From Anthonomus grandis grandis (lineage: Eukaryota > Arthropoda > Insecta > Coleoptera > Curculionidae), in assembly GCF_022605725.1 (NCBI RefSeq), contig NC_065551.1:13640001-13704000 (forward strand): a stretch of DNA of 64,000 nt, given 5' to 3'. Below the pieces are notes generated by a model. The model did not search any database. It worked only from the letters and a program-made list of their open reading frames with translations, and had not been told where the DNA came from. A program made the position numbers and the translations under genes. This document shows, one piece after another, positions 12,116 through 22,665 of the stretch. Every line of letters starts with the position of its first letter. The first letter of the stretch is position 1.

Positions 12116-12119
12116 ATCA
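12078..12119. repeat. ATAAC-type short tandem repeat at the LINE C 5' junction
   Basis: Four or more units of CATAA/ATAAC, partly degenerated (ATTATAACGTAACAT). It marks the truncation point of LINE C. Confidence 0.6.
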
Positions 12120-12307
12120 TAATGACGAAACTTTTATAATGACGGCCACGCCTTAATTTGGCGAAGGCGGTGGAAAACCGTTATATACTTGGGATTCCCC
12201 GAGTTCTGAAAATAGGAAATGAGACGGAAAAAACGTATAATAGAACAGGGTTCAATACCGTTCAGTAGAGTTTGTGTTGAATCTTTCTTTAACAGAAACA
12301 ATTTTAC

Positions 12308-13446
12308 ATGCCCAAACGTAAAGCATTTACGCTTGCCGAAAAAGTTTGGAAGCTGGAGAATCGAATGCCAGCAATCAGAAAGAATTTGACGTAAGTTTAA
12401 TCACATGTAATAAGACATCTTATGCATGTTTGTTTTATATTGTTAAATGGAATATTCAACAGCGTCATAAACGATATGGAAAAATCGTAATAAAATACAG
12501 GATGCATTTAAAAACAGCTCTATGTCAACAAAAGTGAAAAAAATTAGGCATTGTAGCCAACTAAACATTGACCACGCATGATTTAAATGGTTCAAGATTT
12601 AAAAAAGTCGCAATATTCCCATAAGTGGGCCTATATTACAGGTCAAAGCAGATGATTTTGCTAGGCAACTTAAATTGGACGTTTTTAAATGTACAGTGGG
12701 ATGGGCTCAACGATTTAGAAAGAGACACAAGTGGGGAGGAAGCAGATGTATCTGAGGCGACTTGTAGTGATTGGATAACAGCAGTTTCGCCAAATTTATG
12801 AAAATGATACACAGACAATGCAGATGAAAGCGGATGCCAGACAGAACGATAAAATTTAAAGGAGAAAAATGTGTTAAAGGAAAACTTTCCAAAGAAAGAC
12901 TGATTGTTCTCGTAGTAGCAAATATGATCGGATCTGGAAAATTAAAACTTGTAGTTATTCGCAAAGCTAAGCAACTTCGGTGTTTTAAAAACATGAAATC
13001 TTCAAAATATTTCAAAATAATTTAAACCCATTATTGAAAACTTCAGATCATGAATGTTTTAAAGGATATTGACAAGAAAGGTGCCTCAAAAACTTTGAAG
13101 TCATTTTTTATGATCAAAAACTTACGTTCGGGTTTCAAAGGGCATGACAGTCAGTTGTATTGCACATGGGGGATTATATTCAAACGCAACTGAAAATTCT
13201 TTTGATGGAAGTTTACTTCCTCTAGCAGAATGGATTCGCCGAGATATATATAGGGATGAGGGTGACGACAATCTATAATTATCTGAATGGGTCTGCATAT
13301 TGGCTGTGGGTGATCTGGTAAGAGAAGAAAATTAGCAAAATTTTTCAAATGACGAAGAACTGGAAACTGTCGAAGTTACAGAAGAACACGAAGAAGTTAT
13401 GACTAGCTTAAATCTGTATTTGGAGTCAAACGGCGATGATGTATAA
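12308..13446 (+). pseudogene. Tigger/pogo-like transposase fossil
   Basis: CENP-B/Tigger-type transposase relic. It starts MPKRKAFTLAEKVWKLENRM at 12308 (HTH). A DNA-binding segment near 12644-12725 reads KADDFARQLKLDVFKCTVG then WAQRFRKRHK. The DDE core begins with a NADE-like segment and continues as LPDRTIKFKGEKCVKGKLSK and ERLIVLVVANMIGSGKLKLV, up to KQLRCFKNMKS (12834-12990). An acidic C-terminus ends TEEHEEVMTSLNLYLESNG then DDV-stop at 13446. Several frameshifts and a missing second half of the DDE core make it dead. Possible weak termini: CTTTTATAATGAC near 12129 against GTCGTTATAAAC near 13630. Confidence 0.75.
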
Positions 13447-14379
13447 ATGGACAAACCAATTGATTTTTAACCACCTACTGTAAAGGATGTATTTTCAGGA
13501 ATTCAGATAATTCAAGATCATAATTTACTGTGTATAATAATTTTGTAAACTCGCTTTTGTACTAAAATAAAAAAATATTTTTAAACAATGGTGTTTTTAT
13601 AGCGACAATTATCGTCGGTCCCTTCAACGTCGTTATAAACAATATAAGTAAAATCTGTATTGTTGTGTTGTAAATCTGTATTATTGATAATTAGTTATAA
13701 AGTAATTTATAACTCTTTATGAACTTTATTAAGTAACTGATAAACATATACAGTGCATCCCAAAAGTTATGTCTAAATTCATTTAAAATTCAGGGGTGTG
13801 TTCGAAAAAAAAACGCTCGGACACGTCGATTTTTATTTCAAATTGAGCATTTTTGTACGTGAAGTTTGTATATACAGGGTTGCTCAAAAATAAATTACGA
13901 CCATCAACTTCATTTTTTCAAGTGAAAGCACCTTCTTTTTATTTCATCTTTGAATTTCGCGTGGAATTCTACGTATGTTTCATGCATCATGTCCTATACC
14001 TAGAGTCAATAGTTATCGAAAAAAATACGCTTCATGTAACAAATAAAAAAAGAACAATAATTAAGTTAAATGTTCAAAATGGTTGCCATTCACGGCTTGA
14101 CAATATCCAAGGCGATCAATAAAGTCTCGTTGCACATTTTCAATCATTTCCGGAGTCTATTTCAAGTCGTCTAGATTATTTAGCCTATTAACAAATACCT
14201 TCGACTTGAGGTATCCCCACAAAGAGAAAAAAAGATGGCGCTTGAATAGACAAGACGTGGTGTTTGTCGCTCTTCAAAAATCCTCCTAATTAGTGGTTTT
14301 AAAGGTTTTTTTTTTTAAAACATAAGTGATATTAGGGGTAAAGAGTAACCTCTTTTGACGACTGACCTGTTTTTGTGTA

Positions 14380-14810
14380 GTGTGTGTTCTGTTTTGTGCC
14401 AGTTTTCTTGGTTTTTTAGCCAACATTGCTTCCCGCCAAAATATGTGTTTGTCAACAACTGACGTAAGAGAGATAAAATCCATTATCTCTAGTGTTTTTC
14501 ACGATAAATTTCTATCGGATGTTGCAGAAAAAGTAAACCGCCAGCAGTGCTTGTGCGGTTTTCAAGTGATGATGTTCGATCGGCGGTACTTAAAAATAGA
14601 AAAATGCTTAAAAACACTAGTGTCTTCATTAAAGAAGATCTGACTAAGACACGGCTGACTTTATTAAATCAAGCAACGGACCGTTTTTCTAACAAATATG
14701 CGTGGGTGTCAAATGGCAACATTTATGTTAAAGCAAGTGATGGTTCCGTTCATCGTGTGAGTTCTGAACGTGATTTAGTGGGGCTAAAAAATAGGCGTGA
14801 AAAGGACTAA
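14380..14810 (+). pseudogene. LINE D ORF1 remnant
   Basis: Two overlapping frames are needed. The first (from 14380) includes NMCLSTTDVREIKSIISSVF and VAEKVNRQQCLCGF. The second (from 14547) includes LVRFSSDDVRSAVLKNRKML, KNTSVFIKEDLTKTRLTLLN and WVSNGNIYVKASDGSVHRV, the usual C-terminal ORF1 module of Jockey/CR1-type LINEs. An internal deletion plus frameshift joins the two. ORF2 follows about 250 bases downstream. Confidence 0.65.
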
Positions 14811-15764
14811 TACATGTGAATAAAATGACAGGTACTTTCGTAATTATTTGGTTGCTCAAAACTCTTGTTCTTGGATAACTTTGCGACAAACTAACTTCCT
14901 AAACTTCTTAGTTACCTTTTTTTCTTTTAACTCTTTTTTTTTATAATCTTTATTACATATAGTTTTTTTTCCATAACATCTCTTCAAACGCACTATTTAT
15001 GTTTTTTTTTTCTTTTATTTTTGTTTTTACTTATTTACTCGGGTTCTAATATATACATTAATTTATGTCCTTGGTAAAGGTTTCACATATAAACTGTAGG
15101 TCGCTGTTGGCTCATTTTGATGATTTTTCTGCGGAATACTGTTCAGGGGATTTTAACCTTATTGCAATTACAGAGTCATGGCTGACTCGCGATATTGATA
15201 GTGATGCTGTACGCACCCCTAATTACCAACTAATGAGAAATGATCGACAAAATTATAGAGGTGGCGGTACTGTTGCCTTTGTTCAGAGCAGATTAACTTA
15301 TGAAGTTCTTTTGTCTGAAATGTATGAATTTTTAGAAAGCCTTTGGTTAAAAATTAATATTGATGGTGAACCGCATATTTTTGGAATAATTTATAGATCT
15401 CCAAATTCTAATATTCTAATATGTTTTCTAGTTTTAACCATATAACCTGCCTCGGGGACTTTAATATTGATGTTTCAAAAGCTTATGACAACCATGCACG
15501 CCAATTAATATCTTTGTGTGAGACTTTTAATCTAAAGCAGGTTATAGCTAAGCCGACTTGTATTTTTAATGGCACCAGCTCTATTATCGACCTTATTTTT
15601 ACTAATCAGCTAAATATTTTAAAAACTGGCATTATTAACTCTACGTTTTCCGATCACTATGGCATTTTCTTTGAATTTAGTGGTATGGTGCCGGAAGTGC
15701 TTCCTAAAGTCGTGACCTATAGACCCCTAAAAAATATGAACTTAGATAACTTCCAGGCCGATCT

Positions 15765-16285
15765 AGCACCGCTATCAGAAGCGTGGTATCAAAGACCAAA
15801 CCAGATGGCCTGTTGGATACCAAAAATTGCGTCTACCGGATCCCATGTGAGTGCGGTGACTCATACATAGGTGAGACGAAGCGCCCCCTAGAAGTCAGAG
15901 CGAAGGAACATCGCAGCTGGACCCAAAGAGGAGAGGTTTCCAAATTCGGAATAGCAGAGCACGCGTGGCATAATGGACACAATATCCATTGGTCAGAAGC
16001 CAAGATTCTGCACAAGCAACAGCACTGGCGGAAGAGGAAGTTCGTAGAGGCAGCTTTCATTTCACAGAATCAGGGGATCTTCAGCCAGCCAAGCGTCGAT
16101 ATACCCAACATCTGGAAGCCTCTACTCTCAGGACAGTGTAGGATCTAGAGAGAGGCGTGTCCTCCCCCCAACTCTTTTCACGGATGACATTCATTTCCAC
16201 ATCGCTGCACACATCTAGTATATAAGCCTATAGAATAGTTGTTTGCTGTCAGTTTACACTTGATGGTTGGAGACACTTACCACCC
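15765..16285 (+). mobile_element. Penelope-like retroelement fragment (3' part)
   Basis: Inserted between the endonuclease and RT parts of LINE D ORF2. It holds the GIY-YIG coding end and about 130 bp of following sequence. The exact borders are uncertain because the LINE sequence on either side does not overlap a known consensus here. No long repeat was seen at the borders. Confidence 0.75.
15783..16148 (+). CDS. GIY-YIG endonuclease domain of a Penelope-like element
   Basis: Reads KTKPDGLLDTKNCVYRIPC, then CGDSYIGETKRPLEVR, then AKEHRSWTQRGEVSKFGIA, then EHAWHNGHNIHWSEAKIL. VYRIPC with SYIGET is the GIY-YIG core used by Penelope-like elements, here with VYR..SYIG in place of GIY..YIG. The end SQPSVDIPNIWKPLLSGQCR resembles the C-terminus of these proteins. 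The frame is open for 121 residues, but the upstream RT domain is absent, so this is only a fragment. Confidence 0.85.
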   Translation: MVSKTKPDGLLDTKNCVYRIPCECGDSYIGETKRPLEVRAKEHRSWTQRGEVSKFGIAEHAWHNGHNIHWSEAKILHKQQHWRKRKFVEAAFISQNQGIFSQPSVDIPNIWKPLLSGQCRI

Positions 16286-16687
16286 ATGCTCCTGTTAAAA
16301 CATTTACAGTGCGAAAAAAGAGAAACTCCTTGGTTGACAGACAATATAAAACTTCTTCAAAAACTAAGAGATAAAGCCCTAAAAGATTTCAAAACAAGTA
16401 AATTACCTGCAAAGTATTACAAGCAACTTAGGAACTATACCACCACAGCCGTTAGAGCAGAAAAAAAAGCTTTTTATAGAAATAAATTTAGGAACTGTAC
16501 ATATGGGAAAAAATGGAGTGAATTAAGAAAAATATTACCTTGTAAGCAAAAACAGATTCCTGGAGCTTTTAAGAATCCCGATAATTTCAATAATTATTTT
16601 GTTGACAGCAGTAAGGTACCTAGCAGCGATAATAGTCAGGAAATAATTAATTTTTATGAAAATAATTCCTTCCCCGTTTCAAATTTA

Positions 16688-18242
16688 CACACAACCGCAA
16701 TGTCTAGGGATAATTTAGAATTTTCTTAATTTTTTTTTTAATTTGTTAAAATTTTATTTACTTGCTATAAATATAAAAATATCTAGACTTTATCCTTATT
16801 TTAGACTGCTTAAACCACACTGTACATTTTTCTACTTAATTTATTTATCTCAAATAAATAAACAAATACACATATCGTTATTTATTGTCTTGAATTCTTT
16901 TACCAAAAAAAAGTGTTTGCGTTTTTTTGGAAAAAAGTTTGTTCATAGAGCTCAGTATAGTTCTTGCTAACCATGCAGCGCAGACATTTAACGAGAGAAG
17001 AAATGATACGAGCGGTGGGCCTTTTAGATGGTGGTATGACGCAAGCACAGGTTGCAGTGAACATGGGCACTACTCAAAGCGTAATTTCACGCTTATATGC
17101 ACGGTATCGAGAAGAAGGCGATGTGGCGGAAAGGCATAGAGGTCGCTTACGTATTACAACCCCTCTACAGGACCGCTTTTTACACTTAAATGCTCGAAGA
17201 CGCCCCACTGTAACAGCACCAGAATTGCAAATCAGGCTACAGCAAGTGCATAACGTTGAGGTTTCAGCCGATACTGTACGCCGACGTTTGCATGAAAACA
17301 ACCTACGTAGTCGTCGGCCTTTAAGGGTGCAACCGTTGTCCTGGGGTAATCGAGGAGTACGACTTTTGTGGGCGGAAGAACATTTGTTGTGGCAAAATGA
17401 AAGTTGGGCAAATGTGCTGTTCACTGATGAGTCTCGGTTTGGAATTTACCCCGACTCAAGAAGAGTTCGCATGTGGAGAGAGCCTGGAAACGCAAACCGC
17501 CTGTGCAATGTCCAGGAAGTGCATTCTTTTCGTGGCGGAACCATCATGGTTTGGGGAGGCATTAGTATTGGAGGAAGAACAGACCTCATTTTATTAGAAA
17601 ACTTTTTAACTGGCAGATTATACGTGGATCAGATACTGGCACCTGTTGTTATTCCGTATGCAGCAGCAATTGGTCAAACCTTTGTTTACATGCACGACAA
17701 TGCCAGACCACACACTTCAAGGGTTGCTAGAGAGTTTCTAGAAATGAATAATATCGATGTCTTACCATGGCCACCTCAATCCCCGGACCTAAACCCCATT
17801 GAACACATGTGGGATATGCTTCAAAGAAGAGTTCTTCGTATGGAAAGACCAAGAGACAATAGAAGAACTTTGTTTCTGACACTTCAAGAAGCCTGGAATG
17901 AGATACCCCAAGATGATATTGATCATTTAATTCTAAGCATGCCCAGACGATGTCAAGCAGTTGTGAACAGTCGTGGAGGTCATACAAGTTATTGAATATT
18001 GTTTTTGTTTATTTTTTGTTAATTTAAAATTAAGAATTAAATTTTTGTAAAACCTAGTTTCTCAACAACTTTAATTTTTTTGCATTTTTTTAGAAAAAAT
18101 ATAAATTATTTAAAATTTTTTGGGTTTTTTTATTACCTTATAAACTACTCTTAAACTTGCAAATAAATTTAAAAAAAAAGATCATATTAAAAAATATATA
18201 TACAAATTTATTCAAAATATCCCTAGACATTGCGGTTGTGTG
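16688..18242 (+). mobile_element. Tc1 element (DD34E), apparently intact
   Basis: The 1555 bp element has terminal inverted repeats CACACAACCGCAATGTCTAG.. (25 bp, perfect), flanked by TA at 16686-16687 and 18243-18244. It sits inside LINE D ORF2. Joining the flanks with one TA gives SFPVSN-LFLFRTVSYNDI in frame, so the insertion came after the LINE and can be placed to the base. It carries one complete transposase gene. Confidence 0.95.
16973..17995 (+). CDS. Tc1-family transposase, full length (340 aa)
   Basis: Cut-and-paste transposase. The ATG at 16973 (MQRRHLTREEMIRAVGLL) is preferred over an upstream TTG. An N-terminal paired-like HTH region contains GGMTQAQVAVNMGTTQSVIS, and a second HTH lies around TVTAPELQIRLQQVHNVEVS. 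The catalytic residues are present: D in VLFTDESRF, D in YMHDNARPHTSR and E in SPDLNPIEHMWD. The spacing between the last two is 34, giving DD34E. The end RGGHTSY is typical. No stops or shifts, and length is normal for the family, so it could be active. Confidence 0.93.
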   Translation: MQRRHLTREEMIRAVGLLDGGMTQAQVAVNMGTTQSVISRLYARYREEGDVAERHRGRLRITTPLQDRFLHLNARRRPTVTAPELQIRLQQVHNVEVSADTVRRRLHENNLRSRRPLRVQPLSWGNRGVRLLWAEEHLLWQNESWANVLFTDESRFGIYPDSRRVRMWREPGNANRLCNVQEVHSFRGGTIMVWGGISIGGRTDLILLENFLTGRLYVDQILAPVVIPYAAAIGQTFVYMHDNARPHTSRVAREFLEMNNIDVLPWPPQSPDLNPIEHMWDMLQRRVLRMERPRDNRRTLFLTLQEAWNEIPQDDIDHLILSMPRRCQAVVNSRGGHTSY

Positions 18243-20824
18243 TATTTTTATTTCGCACAGTGAGTTATAATGATATATGTTCTATTTTATTTAGCATTAA
18301 ATCCAAAGCATTTGGTATCGACAATCTTAATATAACATTAATTCATATGTGCTGCCCTTTTATATTGCATATAAATAATAAATGCATTGAAAGCAGCTAT
18401 TTTCCCAAATGTTGGAAAGAGGCCTTTGTGATGCCATTGCCAAAGGTAAATAATTCAACAGATTTTAATCAGTTTAGCTCCATTAGTATTCTGCCTACAT
18501 TTTCAAAAATTCTTGAAAGAATCTTAGACACTAAAATTTGAAATTTTTTAAATGCTAATGATATTTTGCCCCCTAAACAGTCTGGGTTTAGAAAGAACTT
18601 CAGTCGTGCTTCAGCAATGGCGGATGTTATTGATGACATCATAAGATCTAGGGATGATGGTATGATTTCTGCCCTTGTTCTATTGGACTATAGGAAAGCC
18701 TTTGATTTTGTTAATCACGAAATTTTAAAGTCTATATTTCACTATATATAGGGTTTTCTGATAAAGCTATTCATTTCATTAATTCTTATTTAAGCGGTAG
18801 GGTGCAGCGAGTCAAGATAGAGGAAAATGTATCTGAACCCTTGGAAGTTGATAATGGCGTGCCTCAGGGTGGTATTTTATTTTTTATTATTTATACTTTT
18901 AGATTTTATTTTTATTTAAAAAACTGCCTTTACCATTTTTATGCTAAAAATGCGAAAGCAAAAATTAATCAAGACTTACAAGCCATATGTGATATTTCTT
19001 CAAAGCATTTTCTAAAATTAAATCCTTCTAAGTCGTCCGTAATGTTTATTGGTAATAAGCAAAAAATTAACCATATTTTAAACAGTAACACTATTAATAT
19101 TAAGATGGGTGATGCTAATATTTCTGTTGTATAGATAATTGCAAAAGTTTGGGCTTAATAGTGGATAGTGATTTGCGATTTCATCAACACGTTTCTAATG
19201 TTCTAAAAAAAGGGTATTTTGCTTTAAAATTAATTTACTTGCATAGGCATTATCTAAGTGAAGATATTAAAAAAATGTTGTGTGACTTTTTAGTGCTGTC
19301 ACAATGCAATTATTGCGATGTTGTTTACGGTTGGTGCCTAGACTATAATGACAGGTGCCGATTGCAAAAGCTTCAGAACTCATGTATTCGCCTAATTTTT
19401 GGCATACGCAGACATAATCGCGTTTCCCATAGACTTTCCGAGCTGGGGTGGTTAAATATGCAAAATCGTAGGGTTGCTCATTCACTTACTTTTTTTTATA
19501 AAATTCTTAAATACCGTAGTCCACCTTACCTATACCTTAAGATTACTTTTAGAAATGATGTTCACCATTTGGGCTTAAGAAGAAACACAATTCATATTCC
19601 AAGACATAAGACTCATTTATTTAAAAGGTCCTTTTCCTATAATTTTGCATATCAGATGAACTCTTTGGGCATAAGTTTTGAGTTGGGTTTGGTGTCTGTT
19701 CAGACTTTTCGCAGGGGAATGATGGTGCGTCTGATGAGTCAGCAGCTGTCTGCGTAAAATACTGAAGGGTTAATATTGTTAGTTTGGGTATGGGTGGAGA
19801 CTGAAAATTTGTGTTTAGTGTGGGCAACTAATGTGCGTGTTTTTCTTTTTTTTTTGTGAGAGGTACTATGTTAATGTTAATGTTTTAAATTTTTTGGGTA
19901 GGTGTGTATAATTAAACTTAGTCTGTTACAAGCATTTCTACATTTGTTTTCTAGTTAGTTTTTTTAAGTTTTGGCCACAATGTTAAAGAACAGAATCTGC
20001 CTTGGCAGAATTCTGAATTTGTCGGCCTTTTATTTGCATAAAATAATAAATGTGTATTTCTTTCTCTTTTTTTTATGTAGTTATGTTGAGTTTGCAAATA
20101 AAAAATATTTATTATTATTATTATCATTATTAAAAAAAAGTCCATTGGTGTTAGGTCAGGCTACCTAGCAGGCCATTCGATGGTTCCTCTCCTTCCTATC
20201 CACCGATGGGAAAGGTTTCATCCAAAAATGTGCGCACACTGGCAGCATAGTGCGAAGGAGGGCCATCTTGCTGGAAAATTAGTTCTTCGTCAGGATAGTC
20301 TGGGTCCAATGGATTTGGAAATAAAGCTAGTAATGCTGGAACTAATTAAAATTGGAGAAAATCGAGATACACTTGTCCCGTTAAAGTCTGTTCAAAGAAA
20401 AAGGGACCTATTACTCTTCCGCGCACTATTCCACACCACAGATTTAGTTTTTGAGGGTACTGGGTGTTTACCTCCATTATCCAATGCGGATTTGTTGAAC
20501 TGTTGCCCAATATCGACAATTTTGTCTGGGGCCGTATTTTCGAAACCATGCGAGAATCTTCGAATGCGAACAAAGTCGAGCGGCAAAATTCGCACACGAA
20601 TTAAAAAGTGCATTTTTGAACAGCATTCGATATTTCATTCGCATGCGAACATGAAATGTAGTGGCAACGTAGCAAAGTCGAGTGCTATTGGAGGCCGTGT
20701 CAACCGGGATGAAGACGATAACGATTTTTTAACCTAACCTAAAATTTAAGTTTAAAAACATCAAGGAATTTTGAGGTTTTTTCATGGCGTTTCTTGGGTT
20801 TTTGCGAATTGACCTTTTTTTTTA

Positions 20825-20983
20825 ATGAATTCAAAAAATAAAAAATATTGCGGTTTTGTGTCGAGTGAGCGAAAGAAAGAACTAATTTCATTTATGGAAG
20901 AGCACCCGGAATTAAAGTCGGGCAATTTCACCCAAAATTTTTCGGCTAAAACTGCACAAGCCTTATATAAAACTAGTGGATAG
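20825..20983 (+). pseudogene. N-terminal stump of a Myb/SANT-like Harbinger accessory protein
   Basis: Reads MNSKNKKYCGFVSSERKKEL, then ISFMEEHPELKSGNFTQNFS, then AKTAQALY before a stop. The pattern (FMEEHPEL.SG.F) resembles the Myb/SANT-like DNA-binding proteins that accompany Harbinger-type transposases. Only the first part remains after internal deletion. Confidence 0.6.
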
Positions 20984-21079
20984 ATTACACAGTCTCAGGA
21001 GCACATAAAGATCACATCATCGTAATATGCTTAATCATTCTATCGTAATAGGCTTGCTTAATTTATATAATTTATTAAA

Positions 21080-21211
21080 TTAAGCATCTGCATACATTTC
21101 AAATGGGTCAAGAAATGAAGAGTACATCCTATTCCTTCTATCTGCCAGAGTTTTAGTCTCTTCCAGTGCATCGACCACGTTTCTTTGCACAAGATTGTTT
21201 AATCTTGCCAT
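21080..21211 (-). pseudogene. N-terminal stump of a Harbinger-type transposase
   Basis: Reads MARLNNLVQRNVVDALEETK, then TLADRRNRMYSSFLDPFEMY, then ADA and stop. FLDPFEMY resembles the N-terminal segment before the DDE domain in HARBI1-like proteins. It converges with the plus-strand stump, so deletion of the middle left both 5' gene ends. Weaker assignment than the element itself. Confidence 0.5.
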
Positions 21212-22481
21212 TTGATTATTGCTATTTTTTTTCCAATAAACAATAAAAAAACACTACGAAAATACTTAACCAACTCACAAATTAAAAAAAAACAAAGCTA
21301 GTTTAAAATCAAAACAAGACAAGTGGCAGAATCGCACACGAACTTGAAATTCGAATGGTATATACCCATTCGATCCACCGCATGCGAAAAAGTTCGCATA
21401 CGAAGCGGTCGAAAATACGAATATCGATTTTTCGTGCGAAATCCTCTAATTTCGTATGCGAATCAAAGTCGAATGGTTTCAAAAATACGGCCCCTGTTCA
21501 CACTACCATTCAAACGGAACGTGGCTTCATCGGAAAAAAATAATATTTGTTACTAAATTATTATTTAGATTGCACATGCTTTGTAAGTGTTCACAAAACT
21601 CATTTCGCCTATCGATGACGATTCATCAAATAACTCTTACACAGGAATAACTTTGTAGGGGTGATATTTGTGCTTTTTAACTATTCGGTGAACTATAGAT
21701 TTCGCCATGTGTAAATTTGCCCCAATCTGCGACAGAGGAGTGCATGGATTTTCTTCCAAAGAAAGCAAAACGTCAAGTTAATTATTTTCATCTCGAGCAG
21801 GACGACCAGATTTTGGCAGATCTCTTAACATGACCGAATTGTCTAAATTTAGCCTCTATTCTACTCACCACCTTTTGACATATTGGAAGACGATCAGGAT
21901 GGATTTCATTGAATAATTGAGCAGCTTCTCTTTGAGTACGTGTTCTATCACCAAACCCAACCATGCACAGAATTTCTATTTTTCCTCGTTCCGTTAACTT
22001 TACCATTGTGAAAATCGCAACTTTGCTCGTACACTTCACACTTGACAATAATCTGTTTGGCGTACAACTGTCATACAGTTTCTATGAAAATACACGGTCA
22101 CCAGCCAACAATAAAAAAACACGAATGAATGGAATTTTGCTCTGTATAAAAATTCTCAGAGATAAGGTGACTCGTAAGGTGAACTTCAATAATCATGTTT
22201 GGCCGTCTATTTTTCGATAACTGTTGACTTTAGGTATAGGACATGATGCATGAAATGTACGTAGAATTCCACGCGAAATTCAAAAATGAAATAAAAAAAG
22301 GTGCTTTCATTTGAAAAAATTAAGTTGATGGTCGTAATTTATTTTTGAGCAACCCTGTATATACAAACTTCACGTACAAAAATGCGCAACTTGAAATAAA
22401 AATCGACGGGTCCGAGCGTTTTTTTTTCGAACACACCCCTGAATTTTAAATGAACTTAAAGATAACTTTTGGGATGCACTG

Positions 22482-22665
22482 TATATATTTTGAATACGCA
22501 CTGAGTTTTAATTTTTGTTTCTGAAGGGCTGCGCCACACCAGGTTAATTTTTGCCCTGTACAAACGGTTTTTTGTAATTGCGACGTTGTCCAATATTATT
22601 TAACTCAATGTCCAACTAAATGTATTAATTCTTTTGTCAATAATGGTAACTTATATGATATTTTA
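22482..22665. other. Spacer between two TIR elements
   Basis: AT-rich, no coding or repeat structure seen. Confidence 0.4.

Larger units (their letters stand above)
15065..19757 (+). pseudogene. LINE D ORF2: endonuclease, RT and C-terminus, interrupted
   Basis: Endonuclease: VSHINCRSLLAHFDDF, ITESWLTRDID, IFGIIYRSPNSN, then (15421 frame) CLGDFNIDVSK and SDHYGIFF. After the Penelope insert it resumes at 16286-16729 with KRETPWLTDNIKLLQKLRDK. After the Tc1 insert it resumes at about 18245 with FLFRTVSYNDICSILFSI. RT pieces: KQSGFRKNFSRASAMADVI, LLDYRKAFDFVNHEILK and NGVPQGGILFFIIY. The catalytic YADD has decayed to YAKN (near 18941). The C-terminus is at 19149-19757. Several stops; inactive. 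Confidence 0.8.
14235..20132 (+). mobile_element. LINE D, nearly full length, interrupted twice
   Basis: Plus-strand LINE inserted into the minus-strand mariner-like transposase. An 8 bp AAAAAAAG occurs on both sides (14227-14234 and 20133-20140) and is probably the target-site duplication, although it is low complexity. The 3' end is a TTA trinucleotide tail (20108-20131). Contents: ORF1 remnant, then ORF2 with endonuclease, a Penelope fragment, a linker, a complete Tc1 element, RT and C-terminus. Confidence 0.85.
20529..21493. mobile_element. PIF/Harbinger deletion derivative 1
   Basis: The 965 bp element has termini GGGCCGTATTTTCGAAACCA and AAAAATACGGCCC, with a 3 bp duplication CTG (20526-20528, 21494-21496), as expected for PIF/Harbinger. 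Subterminal regions are rich in CGAATGCGAA/CGCATGCGAA motifs in both orientations, probably transposase-binding sites. It retains the beginnings of two genes, one per strand. It is inserted in the mariner-like transposase, and removing it with one CTG rejoins NGSVN to RQNCRYW. Confidence 0.88.
14062..22048 (-). pseudogene. Mariner-like transposase, in three pieces
   Basis: Begins MVKLTERGKIEILCMVGFGD at 22048 (DUF4817-like HTH: REAAQLFNEIHPDRLPI). D1 is in FFSDEATFRLNGSVN (near 21530-21495), directly followed by the Harbinger insertion. The frame resumes at 20525 with RQNCRYW, then NPHWIMEVNTQYPQKLNLWC, GPFFFEQTLTGQVYLDFLQF, and D2 in EELIFQQDGPPSHYAASVRT (near 20290-20250). LTPMDFF near 20141 is cut by the LINE. 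The end lies to the left: SLWGYLKSKVFVNRLNNL (near 14215-14160), then VQRDFIDRLGYCQAVNGNHF and EHLT-stop at about 14062. Small frameshifts are also present. Confidence 0.85.
13751..22481 (-). mobile_element. Mariner-like (DUF4817/DDE_3) transposon split by nested insertions
   Basis: Termini are CAGTGCATCCCAAAAGTTAT at the left and the complement at the right, flanked by TA (13749-13750, 22482-22483). Terminal inverted repeats of about 275 bp run 13751-14024 and 22208-22481, nearly identical. The transposase is on the minus strand. A LINE (14235-20132) and a Harbinger derivative (20529-21493) are inserted in its coding sequence. Removing both leaves an element of about 1.9 kb, a normal size for the family. 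Confidence 0.9.

Noticed and set aside
15833..16060. Cys-rich minus-strand frame
   Set aside because: Antisense of the GIY-YIG coding sequence.
17074..17424. Minus-strand 116-residue frame
   Set aside because: Lies opposite the intact Tc1 transposase and has no motif of its own.
20180..20737. 185-residue open frame on the plus strand
   Set aside because: It is antisense to the minus-strand mariner-like transposase and runs into the Harbinger derivative; a shadow frame.
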